Source: SM23-32 sp964434535 (GTDB taxonomy: Bacteria; Planctomycetota; Brocadiia; SM23-32). From it: DNA of 64,000 nt. Shown here in pieces: positions 48,718 to 57,428 of the stretch. The notes under the pieces are model-generated. The model was not told where the DNA came from. It saw only the letters and a list, made by a program, of their open reading frames with translations, and made no database searches. The translations under genes and the position numbers were made by a program. Where the stretch lies: contig CAYSWA010000001.1 of assembly GCA_964434535.1 (NCBI GenBank), positions 150,553-214,552 of the forward strand, in the 5' to 3' direction. Numbering within the stretch: position 1 is the first letter of the stretch; each line of letters starts with the position of its first letter.

Positions 48718-50006
48718 GCGACGAGCTGCGGGCGCGGGCCGAGCGCTCGATGCCCGGCGGCGTGAACAGCCCGGTGCGGACCTTCACCGCGGTGCAGGCT
48801 CCTCCCTTCTTCGCCGACCGTGGCGCGGGTCCGCACCTCTACGACGCCGACGGCCGTCGTTACGTGGATCACCTGATGGGATGGGGCGCCGTCATGCTCG
48901 GCCACGCCTATCCCGCCGTGCGGAGGGCGATCTGCCGGGCAGCCGAACGCGGCACGGGCTTCGGGCTTTCGGCCGCCGCCGAGGCCGATCTGGCCGAGCT
49001 GATCCGGGACGCCTTCCCGTCGGTCGAGCTCGTGCGGCTGGTGAACTCCGGCACGGAGGCGGTGATGAGCGCCGTGCGCCTGGCGCGCGGCTACACGGGG
49101 CGCGCGAAGGTGATCGCCTTCGAGGGCGGCTACCACGGCCACAGCGACGGCCTGCTGGCCCGCGCCGGCTCGGGCCTCGCCACGCTCGGCCTGCCGGCCA
49201 GCGCCGGGGTGCCGCCGTCCTTCACTGCCGAGACGCTGCTGGCGCGCTACAACGACCTGGACTCCGTCCGGGAGCTCTGCGCCACGTGGGGCGAGGAGGT
49301 GGCCTGCGTGCTGGTCGAGCCGGTGGCCGGCAACATGGGGGTGGTGCCGCCGGCGCCGGGCTTCCTGCAGGGGCTGCGGGAGGTCTGCGACCGGACCGGG
49401 GCGCTGCTTATCTTCGACGAGGTGATCACCGGCTTCCGCATCGCCTGGGGCGGCGCCCAGGAGCGCTACGGGGTTCGCGCGGACGTGACGACGCTGGGCA
49501 AGATCATCGGGGGCGGCCTGCCGGTCGGCGCGTTCGGCGGGCGGGGCGAGGTGATGGAGCGGCTGGCGCCGCTGGGGGACGTCTACCAGGCCGGCACGCT
49601 CTCGGGCAACCCGCTGGTCGCCGCCGCCGGGGCGGCCGTCCTGCGTGAACTGCGACGCCGGCGGCCCTACGAGGCGATCGAGGGGGCCGGGCGGGATCTG
49701 GCCGAAGCGATGCTCGCCGCCGCCTGCGGGGCCGCGCTGCCCCTGAGGATCGGGCGCGTCGGCGGCATGTTCACGCCGTTCTTCACCGAGGAGCCGGTCA
49801 CCGACTACGCCTCTGCGCGCCGGGCGGACGGCGAGCTGTACGGGCGTTTCTTCCGCGCGCTGCTTGCGCGGGGCGTGCTGCCGGCGCCCTCGCCGTGGGA
49901 GTCGGCGTTCGTGAGCGCCTGCCACCTGAGGGGCGACGTGCTGGCGGTCAGCCGAGAGGCCGTGGCGGATTCGTTGCGCCAGCTGGCCGCAACGGCGCCG
50001 CTCTGA
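48702..50006 (+). CDS. hemL: Glutamate-1-semialdehyde 2,1-aminomutase
   Basis: A 434-residue PLP enzyme making ALA from glutamate-1-semialdehyde, the product of the HemA part of the upstream fusion. Key segments are SMPGGVNSPVRTF, NSGTEAVMSAVRLARG, FDEVITGFR and the PLP lysine Lys267 (TTLGKIIGGGLPVGAFGG). It overlaps hemB by 16 nt and completes the C5 route from glutamyl-tRNA to sirohaem precursors. The 3' end runs 59 nt into the convergent purF. Confidence 0.96.
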   Translation: MAERVSDELRARAERSMPGGVNSPVRTFTAVQAPPFFADRGAGPHLYDADGRRYVDHLMGWGAVMLGHAYPAVRRAICRAAERGTGFGLSAAAEADLAELIRDAFPSVELVRLVNSGTEAVMSAVRLARGYTGRAKVIAFEGGYHGHSDGLLARAGSGLATLGLPASAGVPPSFTAETLLARYNDLDSVRELCATWGEEVACVLVEPVAGNMGVVPPAPGFLQGLREVCDRTGALLIFDEVITGFRIAWGGAQERYGVRADVTTLGKIIGGGLPVGAFGGRGEVMERLAPLGDVYQAGTLSGNPLVAAAGAAVLRELRRRRPYEAIEGAGRDLAEAMLAAACGAALPLRIGRVGGMFTPFFTEEPVTDYASARRADGELYGRFFRALLARGVLPAPSPWESAFVSACHLRGDVLAVSREAVADSLRQLAATAPL

Positions 50007-51411
50007 GCGCGCTGGCGGCTTCGCCGTCGCCCGTCCAGCAGTGGGTGCAGAGCTCGCCGCGCGGCAGGCCGATCGCCTCGACCATCTCGTCCAGGGTCAG
50101 GTAGTCCAGGCTGGTGGCGCCGAGGTCGCGGCAGATCCAGTCGACCATCTTCCGGTACTTCTCGGTGCTGGGATCGGTGTACTGCGCGGCGTCTTCCAGC
50201 TCTTCGCTCTCCAGGGCGCGGATGGCGCGGCGGGCGGCCAGCTCCTCCTCCGAGCGGGTCGAGAGGGCGTAGATGCAGGGGAACATCAGCGGCGGGCAGG
50301 CCACGCGGACGTGGACCTCGGCGGCCCCGGCCTCCCAGAGTTTCTGGATGGTCAGGTTCTTCAGTTGCGTGCCGCGCACGATCGAGTCTTCGCAGACGAT
50401 CAGGCGCTGGTCGCGGGTGATGTCCTCGATCGGGATCAGCTTCATCTTGGCTATGCGGTTGCGCACCTCCTGGGAGGGCGGGGTGTAGCTGCGCCCGTAG
50501 CCGGCGGAGTACTTCACCAGCGGCCGGCGGAAGGGCAGGCCGCTCTCCATGGCGTAGCCGACGGCGTGGCCCGTGCCGCTGTCCGGCACGCCGGCGGCCA
50601 GGTCGGCCTCGACCGCATCCTTGCGGGCCAGGGCCTGGCCGCAGCGTTCGCGCGCCCGCTCGACCGAGAGGCCCTCGTAGGCGCTGGCCGGGTAGCCCGT
50701 ATAGACCCAGAGGAACGCGCAGATGCGCCCGGCCCGGCTGCCGCCGGCTCGCTGCTTCAGGCCGCCGGCGTCGAAGAAGACCACCTCGCCGGCGCCGACG
50801 TACTTGCGCACCTTCAGCCCCAGGTTGGGGAAGGCGCAGGTCTCGCTGGCGGCGGCCACCGTGCCGTCGCGCTCGCCGATGGCCAGCGGCAGGCGGCTGC
50901 GGCTGTCGCAGGCGGCGTAGATGCCCTCGCCCGTCATCATCAGCAGCGAGACCGATCCCTCGATGCGCCCGAAGGCCGCCTGGATGCCGCTGACGATGTC
51001 CTTGCCCTGGACGATCATCTTGGCCATCAGCTCGGTCTGGTTGAACTTGCCGTCGCGCGTCTCGCTGAAGGTGGTGCCCTGCTCGATCATCTCGCGCACG
51101 AGCCGGTCGCGGTTGGTGAGGAGGCCGGCGGTCACGAGGGTGAAGGCGCCGAAGCGGCTGTCGACGGCGACGGGCTGGGGCTCGCGGTCGCTGATGACGC
51201 CGATGCCCATCCTGCCGCTGTAGCTGTGGTAGAAGCCGTCGAAGAGGTTCTTGAACTGGCCGTTGGCGATGCGGTGGATGGCGTGGTGGAGCTGTTCGCC
51301 CTGGATGGCGAGGCCGCCGAACTCCGTGCCGAGGTGGCTGTGGTAGTCCGTGCCATAGAACAGGTCATCCATGCAGTTCGAGCGCGAGGCGACGCCGAAC
51401 AGGCCGCTCAT
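49948..51411 (-). CDS. purF: Amidophosphoribosyltransferase-like protein (PurF family), N-terminal Ser
   Basis: A 487-residue two-domain protein. The N-terminal half has the Ntn glutaminase fold (GTDYHSHLGTEFGGLAI, GRMGIGVISD), the C-terminal half the phosphoribosyltransferase with PRPP loop VCEDSIVRGTQL and a CPPLMFPCIYALS segment. The classical nucleophile Cys after Met1 is replaced by Ser (MSGLFGVASRSNC), as in a PurF-like subfamily seen in other phyla, so glutamine hydrolysis may be altered or lost. ATG 51411 has a strong GGAGGA; the C-terminal 20 residues overlap hemL on the other strand. Confidence 0.88.
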   Translation of the reverse strand: MSGLFGVASRSNCMDDLFYGTDYHSHLGTEFGGLAIQGEQLHHAIHRIANGQFKNLFDGFYHSYSGRMGIGVISDREPQPVAVDSRFGAFTLVTAGLLTNRDRLVREMIEQGTTFSETRDGKFNQTELMAKMIVQGKDIVSGIQAAFGRIEGSVSLLMMTGEGIYAACDSRSRLPLAIGERDGTVAAASETCAFPNLGLKVRKYVGAGEVVFFDAGGLKQRAGGSRAGRICAFLWVYTGYPASAYEGLSVERARERCGQALARKDAVEADLAAGVPDSGTGHAVGYAMESGLPFRRPLVKYSAGYGRSYTPPSQEVRNRIAKMKLIPIEDITRDQRLIVCEDSIVRGTQLKNLTIQKLWEAGAAEVHVRVACPPLMFPCIYALSTRSEEELAARRAIRALESEELEDAAQYTDPSTEKYRKMVDWICRDLGATSLDYLTLDEMVEAIGLPRGELCTHCWTGDGEAASALRAAPLRPAGATNPPRPLG

Positions 51412-51514
51412 CTGTTCCTCCGGATCGTCGGTGGGGTGGGGGAGAGAAGGAAACCCGGCCCATCGTAACATCCCCCGCAAGTCCTCACCACGGCGGGCGG
51501 CGACGGCCTTCACC

Positions 51515-51672
51515 GCAGAGAACGCGGAGAACGGCGGGAAAAGGGATCAGCGCTGAAGTGAGGGCGACGCCCGTTCTCGGGCTCGCTGTCGCTCCTGGTC
51601 TCGGCGGTTGAGTCAAGCCCTGCCGTTGCTTCAGCCTTCATCCTTCTTCCTGCCGTTCTTCGCGTTCTCTGC
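51515..51672. repeat. Intergenic inverted-repeat element, second locus
   Basis: The left arm 51515-51539 (starting GCAGAGAACGCGGAGAACGG) is the reverse complement of 51648-51672 at 23 of 25 positions, with 108 nt between. Left-arm core GGAGAACGGC is shared with the elements at 11.9 and 14.8 kb, and inner modules such as CGTTCTCGGGC also recur. Confidence 0.75.
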
Positions 51673-51730
51673 CCCTTCTGCGTTCAGAGCCGTTGGCCCG
51701 TTTGCGTTAGCCTGGGCGCGGCGGACGGGT

Positions 51731-51736
51731 TATACT
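51731..51736 (+). promoter_or_regulatory. Likely -10 box of tRNA-Ser
   Basis: TATACT 7 nt before the mature tRNA 5' end; the -35 region is not convincing. Confidence 0.35.
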
Positions 51737-51743
51737 GTCGGGC

Positions 51744-51835
<92 letters not shown>

Positions 51836-51901
51836 CCCCGTCCCCAGGGCGGACGTCCGGGCCGCTCGTCTGGCGCGGGCCGGGAGGCGCGGCGCCGCAG
51901 C

Positions 51902-52132
51902 TCAGAAGCCCGCCTTGGCCATCTGGCTCTCCAGCTTGTCGCGCGTCAGCGGCGGGCGCCCCTGCTTGGCGTCCCAGGCCGCCTGCGCGGCGAGCCAGAG
52001 CGTCTTCGTGTCCGAAGGCAGCGAGCGCGCACGCACCGTCTGGTCGACCAGCGTGCGCACGTAGGCGCGCAGGTAGGTGGCGTAGTCCGACGCCTCGTCC
52101 TCTTCCCCTGCCGGCTTGTCCGGTTCGGCCAT
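51902..52132 (-). CDS. Small acidic protein, function unknown
   Basis: A 76-residue protein beginning MAEPDKPAGEEDEASDYATY, predicted helical thereafter (LRAYVRTLVDQTVRARSL, TLWLAAQAAWDAKQG). ATG 52132 has GGAAGGGA upstream. No family recognised; isolated between tRNA-Ser and another small gene. Confidence 0.6.
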   Translation of the reverse strand: MAEPDKPAGEEDEASDYATYLRAYVRTLVDQTVRARSLPSDTKTLWLAAQAAWDAKQGRPPLTRDKLESQMAKAGF

Positions 52133-52238
52133 GGTGGTCCCTTCCTGAGGCGTTCCCAGATCGCGTTCTGAGACCTGCATGTATTATACCACGGCGGGGC
52201 GCGTCCGGCCGCCCGGCAGGGAGGGACGGAAGGGGGCC

Positions 52239-52448
52239 TCAGGCGCTCATGCGGCGCTTCTCCTGGATCTCGTTGAGCGTCTCGCTCACGGTCACCGCCA
52301 CGTTCCGCACGCCGCCGTCGGGGCGGGCGACCTGCCCGAAGACCAGCACGGTGCACTCGTGCCGCTCGTCGCGGTAGGCGTAGAGGACGCGCTCCAGGTT
52401 CACCAGAATGGGGCTCAGGTGCTTCGCGTGGGTCAGGCGCACGAACAT
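52239..52448 (-). CDS. Small FlbD-like protein
   Basis: A 69-residue protein with a strong ribosome site (GGAGGGA before ATG 52448). The pattern FVRLTHAKHLSPILVNLERVL ... VAVTVSETLNEIQEK resembles the small beta proteins of the FlbD type (LT-x-N at the start, V-x-ES-x-xEI near the end). No flagellar genes are nearby, so a flagellar role is not implied. Similarity is by eye only. Confidence 0.6.
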   Translation of the reverse strand: MFVRLTHAKHLSPILVNLERVLYAYRDERHECTVLVFGQVARPDGGVRNVAVTVSETLNEIQEKRRMSA

Positions 52449-52558
52449 GAGGCGATCCCTCCGCTGGGGTATCGCCGTGGATTATAGCTGAGGTGAGTCC
52501 CCCCACTTCAACGGCGGCGGCCGGTGGCCGCTCGCGGCGCGTTGCGTGCAAGCGCCAC

Positions 52559-52587
52559 TTGACACCCCGGGCGGCAGCGCCTACAAG
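52559..52587 (+). promoter_or_regulatory. Predicted promoter of the GH94-dinB-Gfo/Idh operon
   Basis: TTGACA, 17-nt spacer, TACAAG, 53 nt before the GH94 start codon. Confidence 0.55.
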
Positions 52588-52640
52588 GGGGGCCTGACGA
52601 TCCATCCGTCCATTCACGCCTGCCGAGGAGAGCCCGTCCG

Positions 52641-55064
52641 ATGCCCGAGCCCGTCAAGGTAGCCGAGACCGAGCTGGGTTACTTCGATCCGGTCGCCCGC
52701 CAGTACGTGATCACCACCCACGGAACGCCCGCCCCCTGGATCAACTACGTCGGCCTGGAGGGCCAGCTCTGCGGCATCGTCTCCAACCACGCCGGCGGGC
52801 CGACCTGGTTCCGCGACCCCCTGGCCCGGCGGGTCACCCGCTACGTGCAGGTCGGCTGCAACAAGGACCGCCCCGGGCGCTGGCTCTACGTGCGGGACAA
52901 CGAGACCGGCGACTACTGGTCGCCCGGGCACCAGCCCGTCGCCCGGCCCCTGCCCGAGCGCTACGAGTGCCGCCACGGCACGGGCTACACGCGCATCAGC
53001 TCGCGCCACCACGGCATCGGGGCGGAGATGCTCCACTTCATCCCCCTCGGCGAGCGGGTGGAGGTCCAGCGCGTCGTCCTGAGCAACGAGAGCGAACGCG
53101 AGCGCAGTCTCTCGCTGTTCTCCTACCGCGAGTTCGTCAACAACGACGCCGCCAGCGACCTGACCAACATCCAGTTCAGCGGCCACCTGGCGCAGGTCGA
53201 GTTCGACGAGGACGATCCCCGCGTGCTCTACGTACTGACCAACTACCGCCACGGCGCGCCGCTGCCCTTCTTCGCTGTGAGCGAGGAGCCGGCCGGCTTC
53301 GACACCAAGTGCGAGGTCTTCCTCGGCGACGGCAACGCGGCCAGCCCCCAGGTCGTGCGGGAGGGGCGCTGCACCGGCAGCCTGGCCGGCGACGACACGG
53401 CCGTCGGCGTCTTCCAGCTCGACCTGACGCTGGCGCCCGGCCAGCAGAAGGTGCTCCACTTCGTGCTCGGGCTGGCCGACGAGCGCGACGGCGCCCGCGA
53501 GGCCGTGGGCCGCTGGCTCGGCGACGACGTGAGGGTGCTCGATGCGCTGGAAGACCTGAAGCGCTACGCCGTCGCGCTGCTGGAGAACCTCCAGTGCACC
53601 GCGCCGGACGACGAGATGAACGTGATGGTCAACACCTGGAACGCCTACCAGTGCTGGGTCAACTTCCAGTTCTCGCGCTCGATCTCCGGCCATGCGGTGG
53701 GGCTGCGACGGGGCATGGGCACGCGCGACAGCCTCCAGGACCTGCTCGGCTACATGCACATGTCGCCCGACGGCGCCCGACGGCGCCTGATCGAGATCAT
53801 GCGCGCCGTCCAGCTCCAGGACGGCGGCTGCCAGCACCAGTACAGCGCGCTCACCCAGCAGGGCTCCGGCCAGACCGGCTTCTCCGACGACCACCTCTGG
53901 GGCGTCCTCGCCACGAGCGCCTACGTGAAGGAGACCGGCGACGCCGCGATCCTGGACGACGAGTTCAGCTACAGCGACAACCGCGAGCTGGCCGAGGACC
54001 TCTACTGCCACCTCGTGCGCGCCATCGACTACAGCGTGCAGGACCGCGGCGCCCACGGCATCCCCCGCCTGCGCGCGGCCGACTGGAACGACTGCATCGG
54101 CGACGGCCCTGACGAGACGACCTCCGAGTCGGTCCTGGTCGGCATCATGCTCGTCAAGATGTGCCGCGACATGGTCCGCCTGACCGAGCTGGGCGGGCGG
54201 ACGGGCCGGACGGTCGAATACGACGGGCGCGAGATGCCCATCATCGAATACCTGGAGACGGTCGCCGGCGAGGTGACCGAGGCCGTCAACGAGCACGCCT
54301 GGCAAGAGGAGGGCTGGTACGCGCGCGGCACCGACCGGCACGGGGAGTGGTTCGGCGTGGCGAGCCGCGAGGAGGGCAAGATCTTCCTGGAGCCCCAGCC
54401 CTGGGCCGTGATGGCCGGCGTGGCGGACCAGGAGCGCGGCCGAACGGCCATGGACAGCGTCCGCCAGCATCTGGCCACGCCCTACGGCATCCATATCCTC
54501 CAGCCCGGCTGCACGAAGGCGCCGAGCGGGAACTTCGAGGTCTTCCCCAAGGGGGCCAAGGAGAACGCCGGCATCTTCTGCCACCCGAACCCGTGGGCCG
54601 TCTGCGCCGAAACGATCCTGGGGCGGGGTCAGAGGGCCTTCGAGTACTACCGCGCCACCCTGCCCGCCGCCGCCCACCAGGAGGATCCGTTCCACTACAC
54701 GGCCGAGCCCTACGTCTACGGACAACTCCGCTACGGTAGCGAGCACCGCGAGTTCGGCAAGTGCGCCGGCACCTGGCTGACCGGCACGGCGGCGTGGAAC
54801 TACGTGGCGGCCACGCAGTACATCCTGGGAGTGCGCCCGGAATGGGGCGGCCTCTGCATCGACCCCTGTATCCCGCCCGACTGGCCGGGGCTGGAGGTGA
54901 CGCGCCGCTTCCGCGGCGAGACCTACGTGATCGTGATCACGAACCCGGACCGGGTGAGCAAGGGCGTGGCGAGCATGACCTGCGACGGCGTCGAGGTGGA
55001 GGGCAACGTGCTCCCGGTTGCCGGCGAGGGGCGCACCCACAAGGTCGAGGTCGTGATGGGGTAA
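52641..55064 (+). CDS. GH94 family phosphorylase (cellobiose/chitobiose phosphorylase-like)
   Basis: An 807-residue cytosolic glycoside phosphorylase that splits a beta-disaccharide with phosphate. N-terminal beta-sandwich (ETELGYFDPVARQYVITT), a linker, and an (alpha/alpha)6 barrel with the general-acid region DWND at 481-484 (RAADWNDCIGD), SRSISGHAVGLRRGMGTRDSLQD, and TWLTGTAAWNYVA. The phosphate-binding SGxR-type segment lies in the middle. The exact disaccharide cannot be read. A consensus promoter precedes it; dinB follows after 33 nt. Confidence 0.93.
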   Translation: MPEPVKVAETELGYFDPVARQYVITTHGTPAPWINYVGLEGQLCGIVSNHAGGPTWFRDPLARRVTRYVQVGCNKDRPGRWLYVRDNETGDYWSPGHQPVARPLPERYECRHGTGYTRISSRHHGIGAEMLHFIPLGERVEVQRVVLSNESERERSLSLFSYREFVNNDAASDLTNIQFSGHLAQVEFDEDDPRVLYVLTNYRHGAPLPFFAVSEEPAGFDTKCEVFLGDGNAASPQVVREGRCTGSLAGDDTAVGVFQLDLTLAPGQQKVLHFVLGLADERDGAREAVGRWLGDDVRVLDALEDLKRYAVALLENLQCTAPDDEMNVMVNTWNAYQCWVNFQFSRSISGHAVGLRRGMGTRDSLQDLLGYMHMSPDGARRRLIEIMRAVQLQDGGCQHQYSALTQQGSGQTGFSDDHLWGVLATSAYVKETGDAAILDDEFSYSDNRELAEDLYCHLVRAIDYSVQDRGAHGIPRLRAADWNDCIGDGPDETTSESVLVGIMLVKMCRDMVRLTELGGRTGRTVEYDGREMPIIEYLETVAGEVTEAVNEHAWQEEGWYARGTDRHGEWFGVASREEGKIFLEPQPWAVMAGVADQERGRTAMDSVRQHLATPYGIHILQPGCTKAPSGNFEVFPKGAKENAGIFCHPNPWAVCAETILGRGQRAFEYYRATLPAAAHQEDPFHYTAEPYVYGQLRYGSEHREFGKCAGTWLTGTAAWNYVAATQYILGVRPEWGGLCIDPCIPPDWPGLEVTRRFRGETYVIVITNPDRVSKGVASMTCDGVEVEGNVLPVAGEGRTHKVEVVMG

Positions 55065-55097
55065 GCATGCCCTGGCGGGGCGAGCGGCTGGGTTGCC

Positions 55098-56315
55098 ATG
55101 ACTGACGAGCGCGTCATCATCCACGTCGACATGGACGCGTTCTTCGCGGCCATCGAGCAGCGCGATAATCCCGCGCTGCGCGTCCAGCCGGTCGTGATCG
55201 GCGCCGACCCGCAGGGCGGCCGAGGCCGCGGCGTCGTCTCCACCTGTTCCTACGAGGCGCGCCGATACGGTATCCACAGCGCCCAGCCGATCAGCCGGGC
55301 CTACCGGCTCTGCCCCGACGCCGTCTTCTTGCCCGTGGACGGCGAGAAGTACGCCCGCGAGTCGCGCCGCGTGCGCGAGATCCTGCGCGGCTTCACCCCG
55401 CAGGTCCAGTTCGTCAGCATCGACGAGGGCTATCTGGACGTGACCGGCTCGCTGCGCCTGTTCGGCGGCAAGCGGCGGATCGCCCGGCTGATCCGGGAGC
55501 GGATCGAGAGCGAGACGGGCCTGAGCGCATCGCTCGGCGTCGGCCCGAGCAAGCTGGTGGCCAAGATCGCCTCCGATCTGGAGAAGCCGCGCGGGCTGGT
55601 CATCGTCGAGCCGGGCGAGGCCGCCCGGTTCCTCCGCCCGCTGGAGATCCGCCGCCTGCCGGGCATCGGCCCGAAGACGCAGGCCGTCCTCCGGCAGATG
55701 GGCGCGCGCACGATCGGCGACCTGGCGGACATCCCCGTCGAGACGCTGCGCGAGCGGTTCGGCGAGCACGGGGAGGACATGCGCCGCCGCGCCCTGGGCC
55801 GCGACGAGAGTCCGGTCCAGCAGGGGGAGGAGGCGAAGTCCATCGGCCACGAGCACACCTTCGGCGAGGACACAGATGACGACGAAGCGATCCGCGCCAC
55901 GCTGATGCGCCTTTGCGAGAAGACGGCGCGGCGGATGCGCAAGGCCGGCAAGCGGGCCCGCACCGTCACCACGAAGGTCCGCTTCGCCGACTTCACCACG
56001 CTTACTCGCCGGCAGACGCTGGACCGGCAAATCGAGGACGCGGGCGAGCTCTACGAGGCGGCCCTTCAGAACTACCACGCGGCCGGGGTGGGGCGGCGCG
56101 AGGTGCGGCTGATCGGCGTGCAGGTCTCCGGCTGGGCGCCGCCCGCTGCGGCGGTGCAGGCGCCGCTCTTCGATGATGCCACGGGCCGGCACGAGCGGGG
56201 CGCCCGCGTGGCCCGCGCCGAGGACGCCGTCAAGGACAGGTACGGAGACGACGCCATCCGCCGGGGCGCTTCATTCCGCCCCCGAGATTCCGAACCGCGA
56301 CAGGAGGACGACTGA
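55098..56315 (+). CDS. dinB: DNA polymerase IV (Y family)
   Basis: A 405-residue translesion polymerase. Catalytic acids are in HVDMDAFFAAIE (residues 9-20) and SIDEGYLDVTG; the fingers have STCSYEARRYGIHSAQP, the thumb LPGIGPKTQAVL, and the little finger begins ESPVQQGEEAKSIGHEHTF. No clear C-terminal clamp-binding peptide was seen, though VQAPLFDD near the end is a possible QxxLF-type site. It lies between two sugar genes, in operon-like spacing (33 nt before, 1 nt after). Confidence 0.95.
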   Translation: MTDERVIIHVDMDAFFAAIEQRDNPALRVQPVVIGADPQGGRGRGVVSTCSYEARRYGIHSAQPISRAYRLCPDAVFLPVDGEKYARESRRVREILRGFTPQVQFVSIDEGYLDVTGSLRLFGGKRRIARLIRERIESETGLSASLGVGPSKLVAKIASDLEKPRGLVIVEPGEAARFLRPLEIRRLPGIGPKTQAVLRQMGARTIGDLADIPVETLRERFGEHGEDMRRRALGRDESPVQQGEEAKSIGHEHTFGEDTDDDEAIRATLMRLCEKTARRMRKAGKRARTVTTKVRFADFTTLTRRQTLDRQIEDAGELYEAALQNYHAAGVGRREVRLIGVQVSGWAPPAAAVQAPLFDDATGRHERGARVARAEDAVKDRYGDDAIRRGASFRPRDSEPRQEDD

Positions 56316-56316
56316 G

Positions 56317-57294
56317 ATGGGCGAACCCAGTATCTGCGTGGTCGGCGCGGGCAACCTCTCCTCGCGCCGCATCTACCCCTACCTGGCGCCGGCCGGCGCG
56401 CTGCTCGTCGGCGTCTGCGACCGCGTGCGCGAGAAGGCCGAGCGCAACGCCCGCCTCTACGGCGGCCGGGCCTACACGGAGATGGGCCGGATGCTCGACC
56501 AGGAGCGCCCCGACGGCGTCATCATCTGCATCGGGCCCGAGCAGCACGCGGCCCTGGCGCCGCGGGTGATGGAGCGCGGCATCCCCGTCTACACCGAGAA
56601 GCCGCCGGCGCCCTCGGCGGCGGCCGCCCTGGAGGTGGCGCGCGCGTCGAAACGCACCGGCGTGCTCTGCACCACCGCCTTCAAGAAGCGCTACAACCAG
56701 GCGTACAACCGCGCCAGGGAGTGGATCGGCCAGTTCTCTCCGGAGGACCTCTACTCCCTCTCCATCGACTACGCCTCGGCCCAGTACCCCGACCAGGGCG
56801 AGCGCCACGCGTTCCTGCACGACTTCTGCATCCACGCCATCGACCTGGTCGGCTACCTGTTCGGCGAGGTGGAGCGGGCGTTCTGCTTCGTGAAGGGGCG
56901 GGACGCCTACGCGGTGAGCCTGCGGTTCGCGTGCGGGGCGGTCGGCTCGATGAATCTGACCTGCGGGCGCAGCTTCGGCGTGCCGACCGAAGAGGTGGAG
57001 ATAACCGCCCGGGGCGGCAACTTCATGACGGTCCACAACTCGTCGGTCTGGCGCATCACCGAAGACGGCCGGCCCTGCGAGTGGCGCGAGCCGCCCACGT
57101 TCATCTCCGCCGGCGACAGCGGACTGGAGACCGGCCACCTGGCCGAGCTGATCGACTTCGTCGAGGCGATAGGGGAGGGCCGCACGACCCGCTCGAACAT
57201 CTTCGAGAGCTACAAGAGCATGGCCCTCTACGAGGCGATCCGCGACTCGGCCGAGACCGAGCGGCCGGTGAATGTGCGCTACGAGACGCCGTAG
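56317..57294 (+). CDS. Gfo/Idh/MocA family oxidoreductase
   Basis: A 325-residue NAD(P)-dependent oxidoreductase. Rossmann start ICVVGAGNLSSRR, the VGVCDRVREKAERNARLYG strand-helix, IGPEQHAALAPRVMERG and the EKP motif (VYTEKPPAPSAAAA). The C-terminal domain contains FLHDFCIHAIDL, the His/Asp-type active-site helix. AGGAGG precedes ATG 56317, which comes 1 nt after the dinB stop. Its last codons (RPVNVRYETP) are echoed by a remnant at 59050-59085 on the far side of the restriction-modification island. Confidence 0.92.
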   Translation: MGEPSICVVGAGNLSSRRIYPYLAPAGALLVGVCDRVREKAERNARLYGGRAYTEMGRMLDQERPDGVIICIGPEQHAALAPRVMERGIPVYTEKPPAPSAAAALEVARASKRTGVLCTTAFKKRYNQAYNRAREWIGQFSPEDLYSLSIDYASAQYPDQGERHAFLHDFCIHAIDLVGYLFGEVERAFCFVKGRDAYAVSLRFACGAVGSMNLTCGRSFGVPTEEVEITARGGNFMTVHNSSVWRITEDGRPCEWREPPTFISAGDSGLETGHLAELIDFVEAIGEGRTTRSNIFESYKSMALYEAIRDSAETERPVNVRYETP

Positions 57295-57297
57295 GTG
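57277..57297. repeat. Left flanking repeat of the restriction-modification island
   Basis: 21 nt covering the last codons and stop of the Gfo/Idh gene (CGCTACGAG...CCGTAGGTG); 20 of 21 bases recur in the same orientation at 59068-59088. Confidence 0.7.
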
Positions 57298-57317
57298 GAA
57301 CCCCAGCCACTGAGCAT

Positions 57318-57346
57318 TTGCGCAGGCGGGCCGCGCATGCTATAAG
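57318..57346 (+). promoter_or_regulatory. Predicted promoter of the restriction-modification operon
   Basis: TTGCGC, 17-nt spacer, TATAAG. Transcription would begin about 75 nt before the methyltransferase start. Confidence 0.6.
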
Positions 57347-57363
57347 GGCCTCGGGGGCCGGAG

Positions 57364-57417
57364 GCAACGGCCTTCTGCATGCCGTTGCTCGGACCTTCGC
57401 GTTCTGCAAGACAGAAG
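57364..57417 (+). promoter_or_regulatory. Pseudoknot-capable leader of the methyltransferase
   Basis: Stem 1: GCAACGGC (57364-57371) with GCCGTTGC (57381-57388). Its 9-nt loop contains CTTCTG (57372-57377), which is complementary to CAGAAG (57412-57417), just before the presumed ribosome site. An H-type pseudoknot could hide the translation start. Confidence 0.4.
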
Positions 57418-57428
57418 GGCTGCGGGGG

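Larger units (their letters stand above)
51412..51743. other. Intergenic region with inverted-repeat element
   Basis: 332 bases without a gene between purF and tRNA-Ser. Most of it is the second inverted-repeat element (51515-51672); the rest is the tRNA promoter region. Confidence 0.65.

Noticed and set aside
52614..56192. A very long uninterrupted minus-strand frame opposite the GH94, dinB and Gfo/Idh genes
   Set aside because: Its composition is that expected opposite high-GC codons; the plus strand encodes three clear families with ribosome sites.
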